Part shown: positions 40,055-49,950 of the stretch, piece by piece
Position numbering within the stretch: the stretch's first letter is position 1
How the letters are laid out: each line of letters begins with the position of its first letter
Assembly: GCA_905221605.1 (NCBI GenBank)
Contig: CAJNDS010002195.1
Coordinates: forward strand, 516,940-580,939
DNA length: 64,000 bases
Source: Symbiodinium natans
Taxonomy: Eukaryota > Sar > Dinophyceae > Suessiales > Symbiodiniaceae
Reading direction: 5' to 3'
Position numbers and translations under genes: made by a program
Notes under the pieces: model-generated
What the model was told of the DNA's origin: nothing
What the model saw: the letters and a program-made list of their open reading frames with translations, nothing else
Databases searched by the model: none

Positions 40055-40064
40055 TCTAATCTAG
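40055..40064 (+). promoter_or_regulatory. TCTAATCTAG motif upstream of the major capsid gene
   Basis: Doubled TCTA word 12-21 bases before the capsid start codon, followed by an AT-only spacer TTATATAATA. The same core precedes several other viral genes at similar distance. Confidence 0.45.
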
Positions 40065-40075
40065 TTTATATAATA

Positions 40076-41650
40076 ATGGATAATTTAGTAGCAGAAGCAA
40101 GCGATGTTATGAGTCCTGCGTTAGACTTTGGATTACCTAAAACCGCACAGTATGTAACAGACCGCCGTCACGTAAATTATTTTCCTAGTGGAAGTAATAT
40201 TTATACAAGTTCAACAGGTAATAAGAATATTCGTTTTTATGTTACAGGAGAAGATGGGACTTATTTAGATTTATCAAGTATTCGTATGTTTGCCAATCTT
40301 CAAAACGACGACGGCACCGAGACGCACATGTTAAGACCACTTTCAGGATTACACGGATTTTTCAGTCGATATAGATGTACAGTAGGAGGTCAGTTAGTTC
40401 AAGACATTGACCAATATAATAGACATTGCGAGTTATACAACAGTTTTAAATCCGTTGATGCTAGACATATGGATGATATTGAAAGTAGCGCTAATCCTAG
40501 ATGGGATGACGATTGGCGTCATAAATACGCCGATGGGATTGACCAGTTTGTTAAACTCAACGCGGCAGGTGACGGAGTAGAACCACAGGTCAATGATGCC
40601 GACCATCGTGATCACAACAAGTGGGGCGTGTTAGAAAACAGATACACTCGTCACTCAGTCAGTGGAATTCGTGGTGGTGGTGAATATGTAAGGTTAGGTC
40701 ATGAATTTAAATGCGGTTTCTTAAATTCAGGATATTACTTACCAGTTCGTTATGCCCCTTTAGAAATTGAAGTAACCATCGTATCCGATGAAAATTTACC
40801 AGTAATTCAACCAGTATTGGATACTACAGCAACAGCAAACGGTGGAGACAGGGCGGGGTATTATGTTACAACAGGCGACACTTCAACCACGTGGCAACTC
40901 AATAATATCATCCTTCGCGCCGAAGTCGTTACGCTAGATAGTCAAGTTAATAACAACATAACCTCTCATCTCTTACAAGGCGGTTCATTGAAAATTGTTT
41001 ATCCGATGTATCATACCTTAACACAAAGTTTCAACGCTAATGGAACCGAAATTAACGCAAATATTGTTAAGTCAGCGTCTAAACTGAATGGAGCATTCAT
41101 TACATTTTACAGAACTCAACGTGGAGCAAACTTAACCGATGGAAAACTTGATGGAAAATATTTAGTAGATAATTATGTCCATAAGCGCTTTGACTATTTT
41201 TACAACCCTATGATTAACTCACGGTTTAATGACCGCGGTTATCAGGCAACTGGCGCTAATCGTGGGTTTGGATTTGCTGATAAAAATTATAATGTTTCGT
41301 GGTCTCTCCAAATAGCAAATAAACGCTATCCAGAATTTGAAAGTCAAAGTTTAGCAGAACATTTTTATTTCCTGCGTCGTATGCTTAATTATCTTACTCC
41401 AGACCAAGATGCGTGTAGTATAACTTATGAACAGTATGCTACAAATAAGTTTATTATCGGAATTACGTTTGAGAAAATGAATGAGCAAAACATGACAGGT
41501 GTAAATACAAAGATGGGCAGTTTGATGACCGCCAAAATAAAACCATACAAGACACTAACTGCTGATGAAATGATTGAGGAACTGTTTATTCATCTGGTGA
41601 GCGAAAATGTGATTGAGCTGAGAAGTGATGGAGCCGTTGTTTTCGACTGA
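40076..41650 (+). CDS. MCP: PLV major capsid protein (double jelly roll)
   Basis: 524 residues, stop TGA. Diagnostic pattern of PLV and Polinton major capsid proteins: an N-terminal segment with YVTDRRHVNYFPSGSNIY, then strands around IRFYVTGEDGTYLDLSSIR, a shallow insertion region with SGLHGFFSRYRCTVGGQLVQ and DIDQYNRHCELYN, and a C-terminal roll. The frame is intact from ATG to stop with no lesion, unlike the neighbouring fibre and lipase genes. It would form the pseudo-hexameric capsomers of an icosahedral virion, with the minor protein (37467-38327) at vertices. Its strong upstream motif suggests late, high expression. Confidence 0.9.
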   Translation: MDNLVAEASDVMSPALDFGLPKTAQYVTDRRHVNYFPSGSNIYTSSTGNKNIRFYVTGEDGTYLDLSSIRMFANLQNDDGTETHMLRPLSGLHGFFSRYRCTVGGQLVQDIDQYNRHCELYNSFKSVDARHMDDIESSANPRWDDDWRHKYADGIDQFVKLNAAGDGVEPQVNDADHRDHNKWGVLENRYTRHSVSGIRGGGEYVRLGHEFKCGFLNSGYYLPVRYAPLEIEVTIVSDENLPVIQPVLDTTATANGGDRAGYYVTTGDTSTTWQLNNIILRAEVVTLDSQVNNNITSHLLQGGSLKIVYPMYHTLTQSFNANGTEINANIVKSASKLNGAFITFYRTQRGANLTDGKLDGKYLVDNYVHKRFDYFYNPMINSRFNDRGYQATGANRGFGFADKNYNVSWSLQIANKRYPEFESQSLAEHFYFLRRMLNYLTPDQDACSITYEQYATNKFIIGITFEKMNEQNMTGVNTKMGSLMTAKIKPYKTLTADEMIEELFIHLVSENVIELRSDGAVVFD

Positions 41651-41693
41651 TGAGAAGAAGGTTTAAAGAGATACAAACTTATACAAGTATCCA

Positions 41694-42419
41694 ATGACAG
41701 CGGATAATCAAAGTAGCAAAATATACAAAATAATAAACAGTGAAAACGATGAAATATATATAGGTTCAACAACAAACGATTTAGACAAACGATTTATCAA
41801 ACATAAGAATTATGCTAAAACAAAACCTGAAGCATCAAAATTACATATGTTTATGAATAAAACAGGTATTGAACATTTTGATATTGAGCTCGTTGAAAAC
41901 TTTCCTTGTAACTGTAAAGAAGAACTACTAAAGCGTGAAAGTGAAATAATCAAAGAAATAGGAACCTTAAATGAAAGAGTGGCAAAGAGAACTGAAGAAG
42001 AACAAAAAGAATATGACAAATTGTGGAAGCAAAATAATAAAGATAGGATAAATGAAAGAAGAAGAGAAAGAAGGAAAGAAAACCCAGAGAAAACGAAAGC
42101 AGACGCCCAGAAATATAGTAAAGCACATAGAGAAAGGCATAAGGAAGAATTAAAAGCAAAAGCATCTGTAAAACATGATTGCCCATGCGGTGGTAAATTT
42201 ACTGAAGGTCATAGACATGAACATATGAATAGCAAAAGACATTTAAAATATCTAGGAACATTTAACGAAGAAGACTATAAAAACAGTAAGCGGTGCGAAC
42301 AACTGAAGCAACGGTACGAAAAAGCAAAACCAAATATTGATGAAGCAAAGATGAAAGAATACAAAAAGAAATGGTATGAGAAAAAGAAGAATGAACAATC
42401 ATTAACCGAAGATATTTAA
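41694..42419 (+). CDS. PLV GIY-YIG endonuclease with zinc-finger tail
   Basis: 241 residues. GIY-YIG core at the N-terminus: KIYKIIN (residues 9-15), EIYIGST (20-26), L30-x2-R33, HKNY, then a catalytic-type E in KRESEIIKEIGTLNER with the conserved LNE. The middle is a long charged helix rich in Lys/Glu/Arg, and the C-terminal part has HDCPCGGKFTEGHRHEHM with KRHLKYL, a C2H2-like finger. This domain plan is typical of selfish or homing nucleases and of viral GIY-YIG proteins. It could cut host or competitor DNA, or promote its own spread; the role is inference. Confidence 0.88.
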   Translation: MTADNQSSKIYKIINSENDEIYIGSTTNDLDKRFIKHKNYAKTKPEASKLHMFMNKTGIEHFDIELVENFPCNCKEELLKRESEIIKEIGTLNERVAKRTEEEQKEYDKLWKQNNKDRINERRRERRKENPEKTKADAQKYSKAHRERHKEELKAKASVKHDCPCGGKFTEGHRHEHMNSKRHLKYLGTFNEEDYKNSKRCEQLKQRYEKAKPNIDEAKMKEYKKKWYEKKKNEQSLTEDI

Positions 42420-42450
42420 TATTATTATCTAATCAATAATAATATTAACT

Positions 42451-44777
42451 ATGATAAATCAAACAATGAGTTTAGATGGGACAACAACTATTTAGGCTAA
42501 TGATTTTATAACAGTCTATGAAACAGGAACATCAACCATTGAACAAGACTTCGCAACAAAAACAGAATTAACAAACATAAACACAGCGAACGCATCAAGC
42601 ATACAAGCAAACACAGACGCTATTGCTATTCTGAATACCAAACAACTTCAAAATTTCAATAACATTAATGCTATTAATACTGATTTAACTAATAATTACC
42701 AAACAAACACAGTTTTAGCAACAAATTTTTACAATAAAACGGAGATTGACACAACATTTACTAACTACTATACATCAACACAGATAGACACAAATTTATC
42801 TACTAATTATCAAAATAACACATTATTAGCTACCAATTTTTATAATAAGGGCGAGGTAGATACGTTAATAGCAGGTGCTGGTGGTGGTGGTGGCGGCTAT
42901 ACTGATACAGAAATTGATAATTTATTAGCATTAAGAGTTCCATTGAGTGATTTTACTGATAGGTTTAAAACAAACCCAGTTATTGATTGTAGCGCTCCAA
43001 CTATTATTCATACGGGCTTAACATTGAATAATGAAACAATAAATATAACACCGACTACTGGGTTATTATTTAGTAATCAAACGGGAGGAGGGGATAAAGT
43101 AGTAAGTGTGTTTAAAAATGCTACTAATTATATAACTTTACAAGGAAATAAAATTGTATCAAACGCTACATCTGATGATAGTGTTGTAGATTTAGAATTA
43201 AACCCGTCCGGAAATGTTAATATTACTAATGATTTATCATTAACTAATTTAACAGCAGACGGCATTAATTTAACAAATAATGTTAATATCGGTGGAAATA
43301 TTGAACTAACAGACGCTAATACAAGTATAGAAAGATATAATAACGCTACTAAATCAAATATATCAATGGATTTTAGAACAGACCAAGAGGCAATGAGATT
43401 AATGTTAGGAGCACCAACAGACGCAGACACTAATACATTTATTGAATGTAATAATACAACAGGAGGAACAACATTATTTAACCCAACTTATTTTCAAGAC
43501 ACTATAAATTATGAAAACGACACCTTAAATATTTCTAATAACTCAGGAATTACATTTTATAAAGATACCACGGATGCTTCTAATGTAATGTGCGTTAAGA
43601 ATGCTCAAGGATACTTAAAATTTATTTCTTTTGGTATTAATGCCTATAACACAAGCAACGACAGTTCTTCATTACTTCTATTAAATACAGCAAACGGAAA
43701 TGGTGTTTATTGCTTATCGTTAGGCATTGGAGTTATTCAAGGTTCAAATAAACTAAATGTATCGGGAGGCAATGCTAATTTTGGAAGCACAGCATCGTTT
43801 CAAAGCACATCAACATTCAACGGCGATATTTATGTAAATATTTCGGGTAGAATATTTCAAAGAGCCGACGCTAATAATTCATTAAATGTAATATCAACAG
43901 AAGAAATAAATTTTTCATTACAATCAAATAGAACAACCGACCCGACTACTGGCACTATTGCTTTACAATTAAACGACACTAACGGAATTACATTAAATAG
44001 AGCCGTTACAAATAACCTCACTTTTAATAGCATTGGTAATATCGTTGGTGAAGCTGATGTAATTAGTTGGGGGCGTTTTATGTTTCAAAATAGTAGCGAA
44101 TTAAAAGAAGTATTGGATACTCAATATAAGTTATATATTAGAAATGGTGATACATTAGGAGAAATGAACTTAACAATAGGTTTAGAAAGTAGCACGCCAG
44201 AATTCAATTCACGGATGGAAAAATAAATTTATTAGGCAATCTGGAAATAACTCACATTGATGTATCAGGGTCGCAACGAGTATTAATAAATAACCCAGAT
44301 ACTGACGGATTTATTGGATTAAGCAATAATAATTTATCAAGATTAGACGCAACAAATACAGGCGTAGATGTTTATGGTTGCTTTTCTACAACGAATAACG
44401 CTGATATTGGAGGAAATGTAACATGTGTTGCTTTGACAGAAACATCAGACGCTAAACTGAAAGAGAACGTTAAAGAGGTAAATACGAAAGAATGTTACAA
44501 AACAGTTAAATATATTAAACCTAAAACATATAATTTTATTAAAGACGAAGACAAGAAAAGTAATATTGGTTTTATAGCAGACGATATTAAAGATGCTAAG
44601 ATGCCGAAAGAATGGGACAACATAATATATTATAATGATGAAGGCATAAAATTATTAGCATATAATAAGATGACTGTTGTTCTTTGGGGTTGTGTTCAAG
44701 AGTTACAAAAAGAAATAACTTCTTTGAAAGGTGAAATAACGAAATTGAAAAAGAAAATTAAAGATGATGATGATTAA
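42451..44777 (+). CDS. PLV fibre protein with C-terminal S74 chaperone domain, broken by TAG and a frameshift
   Basis: The gene starts at the ATG at 42451 (MINQTMSLDGTTTI), meets TAG at codon 15 (42493-42495) and then stays open in the same frame to 44226. A coiled, Asn/Thr-rich shaft (repeated NYQTNTVLATNFYNK, then NYQNNTLLATNFYNK) is followed by a Gly hinge (AGAGGGGGGY) and beta-solenoid-like repeats. Near 44205 the frame shifts by -1 into LGNLEITHIDVSGSQRVLI, which runs to 44777 through the S74 intramolecular chaperone: TSDAKLKENVKEV, YNFIKDED, SNIGFIADDI. Ser and Lys five residues apart (TSDAKLK) fit the known autocleavage dyad. The shift site is not slippery, so a lesion is likelier. Such domains trimerise tail spikes of phages, so this is probably a host-binding trimeric fibre. 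Confidence 0.75.
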
Positions 44778-44799
44778 GAATTATGTATATTAATATATA

Positions 44800-45009
44800 A
44801 TGCCAACGTTAGACGAACAAATTAACCAAAAACTAGATGAACAATTACAAAGGGTAAAGAACGACTTAATCACCTTCAACTCCATTCAAAACATCATAGA
44901 AAAGACGGAAGCATTGGAAAAAGAAGTGGAGGAACTTAAGAACAAAAACAAATGTAGTAATAATGGTAAGTGTATGCCTTGTAACTTATGCTCATTTAGT
45001 TTATTTTAA
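44800..45009 (+). CDS. PLV small coiled-coil protein, unknown
   Basis: 69 residues. Two helices with heptad character (QINQKLDEQLQRVKNDL and EALEKEVEELKNKNK), then a Cys cluster CSNNGKCMPCNLC at the end. It lies directly after the fibre gene and may be a fibre-associated protein, but that rests only on position. Confidence 0.55.
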   Translation: MPTLDEQINQKLDEQLQRVKNDLITFNSIQNIIEKTEALEKEVEELKNKNKCSNNGKCMPCNLCSFSLF

Positions 45010-45038
45010 TGATAATTAATAATATTTTTGCTATATTA

Positions 45039-45803
45039 TTAATCATCGGAAACTTCAAAGCGTTGTTCAAAATTAATATAAAACATCTTATTAACATCCT
45101 TGGCGTTTGTGTTAATGTAGAAGAAAGAGTAGGGGGCATAATTCACCGCTTGCTGATACATCTGATACATCGAGTTCTTATCCACTAACGCCGAGTTTTC
45201 ATCTAAAAAGCTATTGACCTCATTCATATTCGTCAACCTGAAGATAACCAATGCCGAAGCGTTTAACCTAATTATCGGAGCTAATACATTGTATTTCTGC
45301 GTGGATAGAATACACGAGATGGCGTTATGTCTTCCCCGAGTGAATAATCCATGTAACAAACTAGAGTATCTAACGAATTTGGGGTCGTCTGCGAAATCGT
45401 CAATAATTATAAGTATGCTAAATAAATCCTTTTGTTTGTTCTTCTTTTGAAAATCAATGACTTTATGCTGAGTGTCTATTATCTTCTTTAATGCTATTGG
45501 GTCATAGTCTTCATAATATACCTGTTCCTTCTCAGTATCCACCTTCATTACATCGCTGATATATTTCTTAACTGCCGTCCAAGTATCATCAACATGAACA
45601 CTAGGTGAGAATATGTATATCCTTTCAAATGAACCTCGGTAGATTTTCAATATCAGATTTTGAATGAGCACCGTCTTTCCTCCAGTAGAAGAAGCGACAC
45701 ATAGCATCCTAGCGGGTAAGTTAGGCATCATTTCGTATTTGCTATTTTTATATTTATACTCGGGTATGTCTATCGGTTCCACTTTTGGTATTGATTCACT
45801 CAT
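45039..45803 (-). CDS. PLV genome-packaging ATPase (A32/FtsK-HerA type)
   Basis: 254 residues. Walker A at residues 38-44 (SSTGGKT), Walker B ILIIIDDFADD with D135-D136, a downstream sensor-like LSTQKYN, and arginine-finger candidates in FTRGRHN. This gapped GGKT form, short length and AT-rich context fit packaging ATPases of PLVs, virophages and NCLDVs. It would drive DNA into preformed capsids. It lies on the strand opposite to its neighbours and shares a 36-bp intergenic region with the small gene at 45840. Confidence 0.92.
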   Translation of the reverse strand: MSESIPKVEPIDIPEYKYKNSKYEMMPNLPARMLCVASSTGGKTVLIQNLILKIYRGSFERIYIFSPSVHVDDTWTAVKKYISDVMKVDTEKEQVYYEDYDPIALKKIIDTQHKVIDFQKKNKQKDLFSILIIIDDFADDPKFVRYSSLLHGLFTRGRHNAISCILSTQKYNVLAPIIRLNASALVIFRLTNMNEVNSFLDENSALVDKNSMYQMYQQAVNYAPYSFFYINTNAKDVNKMFYINFEQRFEVSDD

Positions 45804-45812
45804 TATTAAAAA

Positions 45813-45817
45813 TTAGA
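45813..45817 (-). promoter_or_regulatory. TCTAA motif upstream of the packaging ATPase
   Basis: TTAGA on the plus strand (TCTAA on the coding strand) 10-14 bases before the ATPase start, in AT-only surroundings. Confidence 0.4.
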
Positions 45818-45839
45818 AATTATATGATTTAAATATATA

Positions 45840-46001
45840 ATGGATACAAAGTATGATACTTATATTGAAACTATAAACGGTTTAGAAGTAATAGAACAAC
45901 AGGTAATAACCGATAATAAAATTAAACGATGTTGCTATTTGTCATTAGAGTTTGTAAAGTCAGTTATTATTTGTTTGAAAAATAGTAAGAAATCTAAATA
46001 A
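45840..46001 (+). CDS. PLV small protein, 53 residues, unknown
   Basis: Frame MDTKYDTYIETINGLEVIEQ to CCYLSLEFVKSVIICLKNSK, stop TAA. A hydrophobic segment with a Cys pair near the C-terminus could be a membrane or tail-anchor helix. It is divergent from the ATPase gene and five bases before the next gene. Confidence 0.45.
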   Translation: MDTKYDTYIETINGLEVIEQQVITDNKIKRCCYLSLEFVKSVIICLKNSKKSK

Positions 46002-46006
46002 TATAA

Positions 46007-46402
46007 ATGAACGATAAAGAAAATGTCGAACAAAAAGAAGGAGGTTTAAGTGTTAATAAAGATGGTATTAATTGCTTATTTTGTAGATGTAAGAGAAATA
46101 CATATCATAAGGAAACAAAAACAACAACAGAAGATAATACAGTTATTGTTAATGTTGTAGAAGATAGAAGCAGTTTTAAAATTGGAAAAGGTAGAAATGT
46201 ATCTCCTGACGATGGAATATTTAAACCGGACATTTCATCACAGTTTGGTGGCATTGAGCTTTGTAGCACGGGTTGGGATAAGCATCGTAAAATTACCCCT
46301 GAAGAATGCGAGGAACGCCTTGATAAACTTGAAGAAGATGTAGAAGATGTTAAGAAAGATGTTGAAAAATTGAAATTTCATAGCCTTAATTTACTGGATT
46401 AA
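46007..46402 (+). CDS. PLV protein of unknown function with C-terminal coiled coil
   Basis: 131 residues, acidic. A Cys-rich N-terminus (GINCLFCRCKRN), a middle with SSFKIGKGRNVSPDDG and GIELCSTGWDKHRKITPEE, and a C-terminal heptad helix (ERLDKLEEDVEDVKKDVEKL). TCTAA lies 10-14 bases upstream. The coiled coil suggests an oligomeric structural protein. No family recognised. Confidence 0.6.
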   Translation: MNDKENVEQKEGGLSVNKDGINCLFCRCKRNTYHKETKTTTEDNTVIVNVVEDRSSFKIGKGRNVSPDDGIFKPDISSQFGGIELCSTGWDKHRKITPEECEERLDKLEEDVEDVKKDVEKLKFHSLNLLD

Positions 46403-46420
46403 TATATATGTAATAATAAT

Positions 46421-46618
46421 ATGGATTGTTTGTGTTTGAAGAAAGAGAAGAAAGAAACCACGAGTGCTTGGTTAATTGAAAGAAGAAAGATAAGAATGTA
46501 TAATGCTAGGTTAAGTGCTATAATAGATGAACTGGAGGATTATCAGCATTTAAGTCAGTATAAGAAACGATTTAAATTGTTATTTGAATTTTATCAATTA
46601 CAGGAGATTTTAAAATAA
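46421..46618 (+). CDS. PLV small helical protein, unknown
   Basis: 65 residues (MDCLCLKKEKKETTSAWLIE to KLLFEFYQLQEILK). Basic, helical, and the last gene before the GC-rich insert. Its stop codon is followed at once by a GC-rich hairpin. Confidence 0.5.
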   Translation: MDCLCLKKEKKETTSAWLIERRKIRMYNARLSAIIDELEDYQHLSQYKKRFKLLFEFYQLQEILK

Positions 46619-46620
46619 TT

Positions 46621-46643
46621 CCCCAAACAGGAACCGTTTGGGG
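46621..46643 (+). terminator. Hairpin at the left edge of the GC-rich insert
   Basis: CCCCAAAC, a 7-base spacer, then GTTTGGGG form a perfect 8-bp stem directly after the last left-side viral gene. It may be a terminator or may belong to the boundary of the inserted repeats; its right arm is part of the 10-bp repeat found again at 52778. Confidence 0.45.
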
Positions 46644-46645
46644 TC

Positions 46646-49600
46646 CTCTCCTCAGAAAGAAAAAGCGTCACGCGCTTGGCCAGATGGGTGTCACGCGCTT
46701 CGGGCCTGTGGTCTCCCATGGTCTCCGATCATGAACACAATTGGGGCCATTGGGGCCGCATAGTTGTCACGCGCTCGGGCCTGCGGTCTCCCATGGTCTC
46801 CTATCATGAGCGCAATTGGGGCCAATCGGGGCTGGGTGTCACGCGCTTCGGGGCCTATGGCTCCCATGGTCTCCGATCATGAGCACAATTGGGGCCATTG
46901 GGGCCGGGTGGGTGTCACGCGCTTCGGGCCTGTGGTCTCCCATGGTCTCCGATCATGAGCACAATTGGGGCCAATTGGGGCCGGGTGGGTGTCACGCGCT
47001 CGGGCCTGCGGTCTCCCATGCTCTCCGATCATGAGCACAATTGGGGCCAATTGGGGCCGGGTGGGTGTCACGCGCTTCGGGGCCTGTGGTCTCCCACGGT
47101 CTCCGATCATGAGCGCAATTGGGGCCATTGGGGCCGGGTGGGTGTCACGCGCTCGGGCCTGTGCTCTCCCACGTGGTCTCCGATCATGAGCACAATTGGG
47201 GCCAATTGGGGCCGGGTGGGTGTCACGCGCTTCGGGGCCTGTGGTCTCCATGGTCTCCGATCATGAGCACAATAGGGGCCAATTGGCGGGCGGGTGTCAC
47301 GCGCTTCGGGCCTGTGGTCTGCCATGGTCTCCGATCATGAGCTGGGTGGGTGGCGCACGCTCGGGCCTGTGGTCGTGGGCGGGTGTCACGCGTTTGGGAC
47401 CTGCGGTCTCCCACGGTCTCCGATCATGAGCGCAATTGGGGTCTCCAATGGTCTCCGATCATGAGCCGGGTGGGTGTCACGCGCTCGGGGGTGTCACGCG
47501 CTTCGGGCCTGTGGTCTCCCATGGTCTCCGATCATGAGCACAATTGGGACTATTGGGGCCGGGTGGGTGTCACGCGCTCGGGCCTGCGGTCTCCCATGGT
47601 CTCCGATCATGAGCACAATTGGGGCCAATTGGGGCCGGGTGGGTGTCACGCGCTTCGGGGCCTGTGGTCTCCCACGGTGTCCGATCATGAGCGCAATTGG
47701 GGCCATTGGGGCCGGGTGGGTGTCACGCGCTCGGGCCTGTGCTCTCCCACGTGGTCTCCGATCATGAGCACAATTGGGGCCAATTGGGGCCGGGTGGGTG
47801 TCACGCGCTTCGGGGCCTGTGGTCTCCATGGTCTCCGATCATGAGCACAATAGGGGCCAATTGGCGGGCGGGTGTCACGCGCTTCGGGCCTGTGGTCTCC
47901 CATGGTCTCCGATCATGAGCTGGGTGGGTGTCACACGCTCGGGCCTGTGGTCGTGGGCGGGTGTCACGCGTTTGGGACCTGCGGTCTCCCACGGTCTCCG
48001 GTCGTGAGCACAATTGGGGCCTCCCATGATCTCCGATCATGAGCCGGGTGGGTATCACGCGCTCGGGCCTGTGGTCGCTGGCGGGTACCACGCGTTTCGG
48101 GCCCGCGCGGTCTCCGATCAAGCGCGTGACACCCTCCCAACCCCTGTCACTTCACAGACCCTGGAAACCATGGACCGTGTGACACCTGCCCGGCCCTATT
48201 GCGCTCATGAGGAGACCATGAAAGACCACGGACCCCATTCTGAGGGAAAAACCACAGGCCCGAAGCGCGTGACACCCAAGGCTCCAATACCCCCAATTGT
48301 GCTCATGATCGGAATTCGTGCTCATGATGGGAGACCATGGGAGACCATGGGAGACCACAGGCCCGAAGCGCGTGACACTCACCCGGCCCCCAATGGCATT
48401 GTGATCCCCACGGTCTCGGATCATGAGCGACAGGGTTGGGAGGTGTCACGCGGGTCTGGTCTCCGATCATGAGTGCAGTGGGCTGGGTGGGTGTCACGCG
48501 GTTCGGGTCCGCGGTCTCGCATGGTCTCCGATCATAAGCGACAGGGGTTGGTCTCCCTCCCGATCATGAGCGGGTCCGTGCTTTCCATAGTCTCTAGGGT
48601 GTCACACGCTTGGGTTCATGGACTCCCATGATCTCCCAGCGCGAGCACAATCTCGGCGGGTGTCACGCGGTCCGGGTTCGGCTGGCTCTTCGTGGTCTCC
48701 GATCATGAGCGACAGGGGTTGGGAGGGTGTCGCGCGCTTGGTCCGTGGATTTCCGTGGTCTCCGATCATGAGCGCAATGGCTGGGCGGGTGTCGCGCGGT
48801 TCGGGTCCGTGATTTCCCATGACTCCGATCATGTGCAACAAGCTTGGGAGGGTGTCGCGCGCTGGGTTCGTGGTCTCCCATGGTCTCCTCATGAGCGCCA
48901 TGGGCCTGGGCGGGTGTCGCGCGATCCGGCTCCGTGGTGTCCCATGATCTCTGATCATGAGCGACAGGGGTTGAGAGGGTGTCACGCGCTTGGATTCGTG
49001 GTCTCGCATGGTGAGCACAATGGGGTGGGACGAGTGTCACGCGGTTCGGGTCCGTGGTGAGTGGCAGGGGTTGGAGGAGAGGGTGTCACGCGCATAGGTT
49101 CGTGGTCTCCCAACATCTCCGATCATGAGCGCAATGGGGCCGGGCAGGTGTCGCGCGATTCGGGTCCGTGGTGAGCGCGTTTGGGTCCGCGGTCTCCCAC
49201 GGTCTCCGATTATGAGCGCAATGGGGCTGGCGGGTGTCACGCGGTCCGGGTTCGTGGTCTTTCGTGATCTCCGATCATGAGCGACATGGGTTGAGAGGGT
49301 GTCGTGCGCTTGGACTCGTGGTCTCCCATAATATCCGACCATGAGCGCAATGGGCTGGGCGGGTGTCACGCGGTTCGGGTCCGTGGTGAGCGACAGGGAC
49401 TTGGGGGGTGTCACGCGCTTGGGTCCGTGGTCTCCGATGGTCTCTGAGCACGCTGGGCGGGTGTCACGTGGTCCGGTTTCGTGGTCTGTCATGGTGTCCG
49501 ATCATGAGCGACACGGGTTGAGAGGGTGTCACGCGCATGGGTTCGTGGTCTCCCAACATCTCCGATCATGAGCGCAATGGGGCCTGGCGGGTGTCACGCG

Positions 49601-49950
49601 GTTCGGGTCCGTGGTGAGCTACAGGCATTGAGAGGGCGTTCACGCGTTTGGGTCTGCGGGCTCCCACGGTCTCGGATCACGAGCGCGTGCAGTAGGGCTG
49701 GCGGGTGTCACGCGGTCCGGGTCCGTGGTCTCCCGTGATCTCCGATCATGAGCGACAGGGGTTGAGGGTGTCACGCGCTTGGGTTCGTGGTCTCCCATGG
49801 TCTCCGACCATGAGCGCAATGGGGCCGGGCGGGTGTCACGCGGTTCGGGTCCGTGGTGAGCGACAGGGATTGGGGGGGTGTCACGCGCTTGGGTCCGTGG
49901 TCTCCGATGGTCTCTGATCATGAGCGACAGGGGTTGAGAGGGGCGGAGGC
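46646..49950. repeat. GC-rich satellite (about 70-80 bp unit) inside the virus
   Basis: Units share GGTGTCACGCGCTTCGGG, CCTGTGGTCTCCCATGG and TCTCCGATCATGAGC, with a variable CAATTGGGGCCAATTGGGG spacer. A higher-order repeat is visible: 47117-47340 recurs at 47695-47918, a shift of 578 bp. From about 48120 to 48420 some units are inverted, and beyond 48480 a diverged subfamily (GAGCGACAGGGGTTG) takes over. All long frames in this region are repeat products. Confidence 0.93.

Noticed and set aside
38370-44226. Reassignment of TAG to glutamine in the virus
   Set aside because: Other viral genes (ends at 28596, 30239 and 39320) use TAG as an apparently normal stop, and the intact large genes contain no internal TAG.
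46646-49950. CRISPR-like array
   Set aside because: Units are about 70-80 bp, imperfect, without unique spacers, with higher-order duplication and inverted members; this is satellite DNA in a eukaryotic context, with no cas-like genes.
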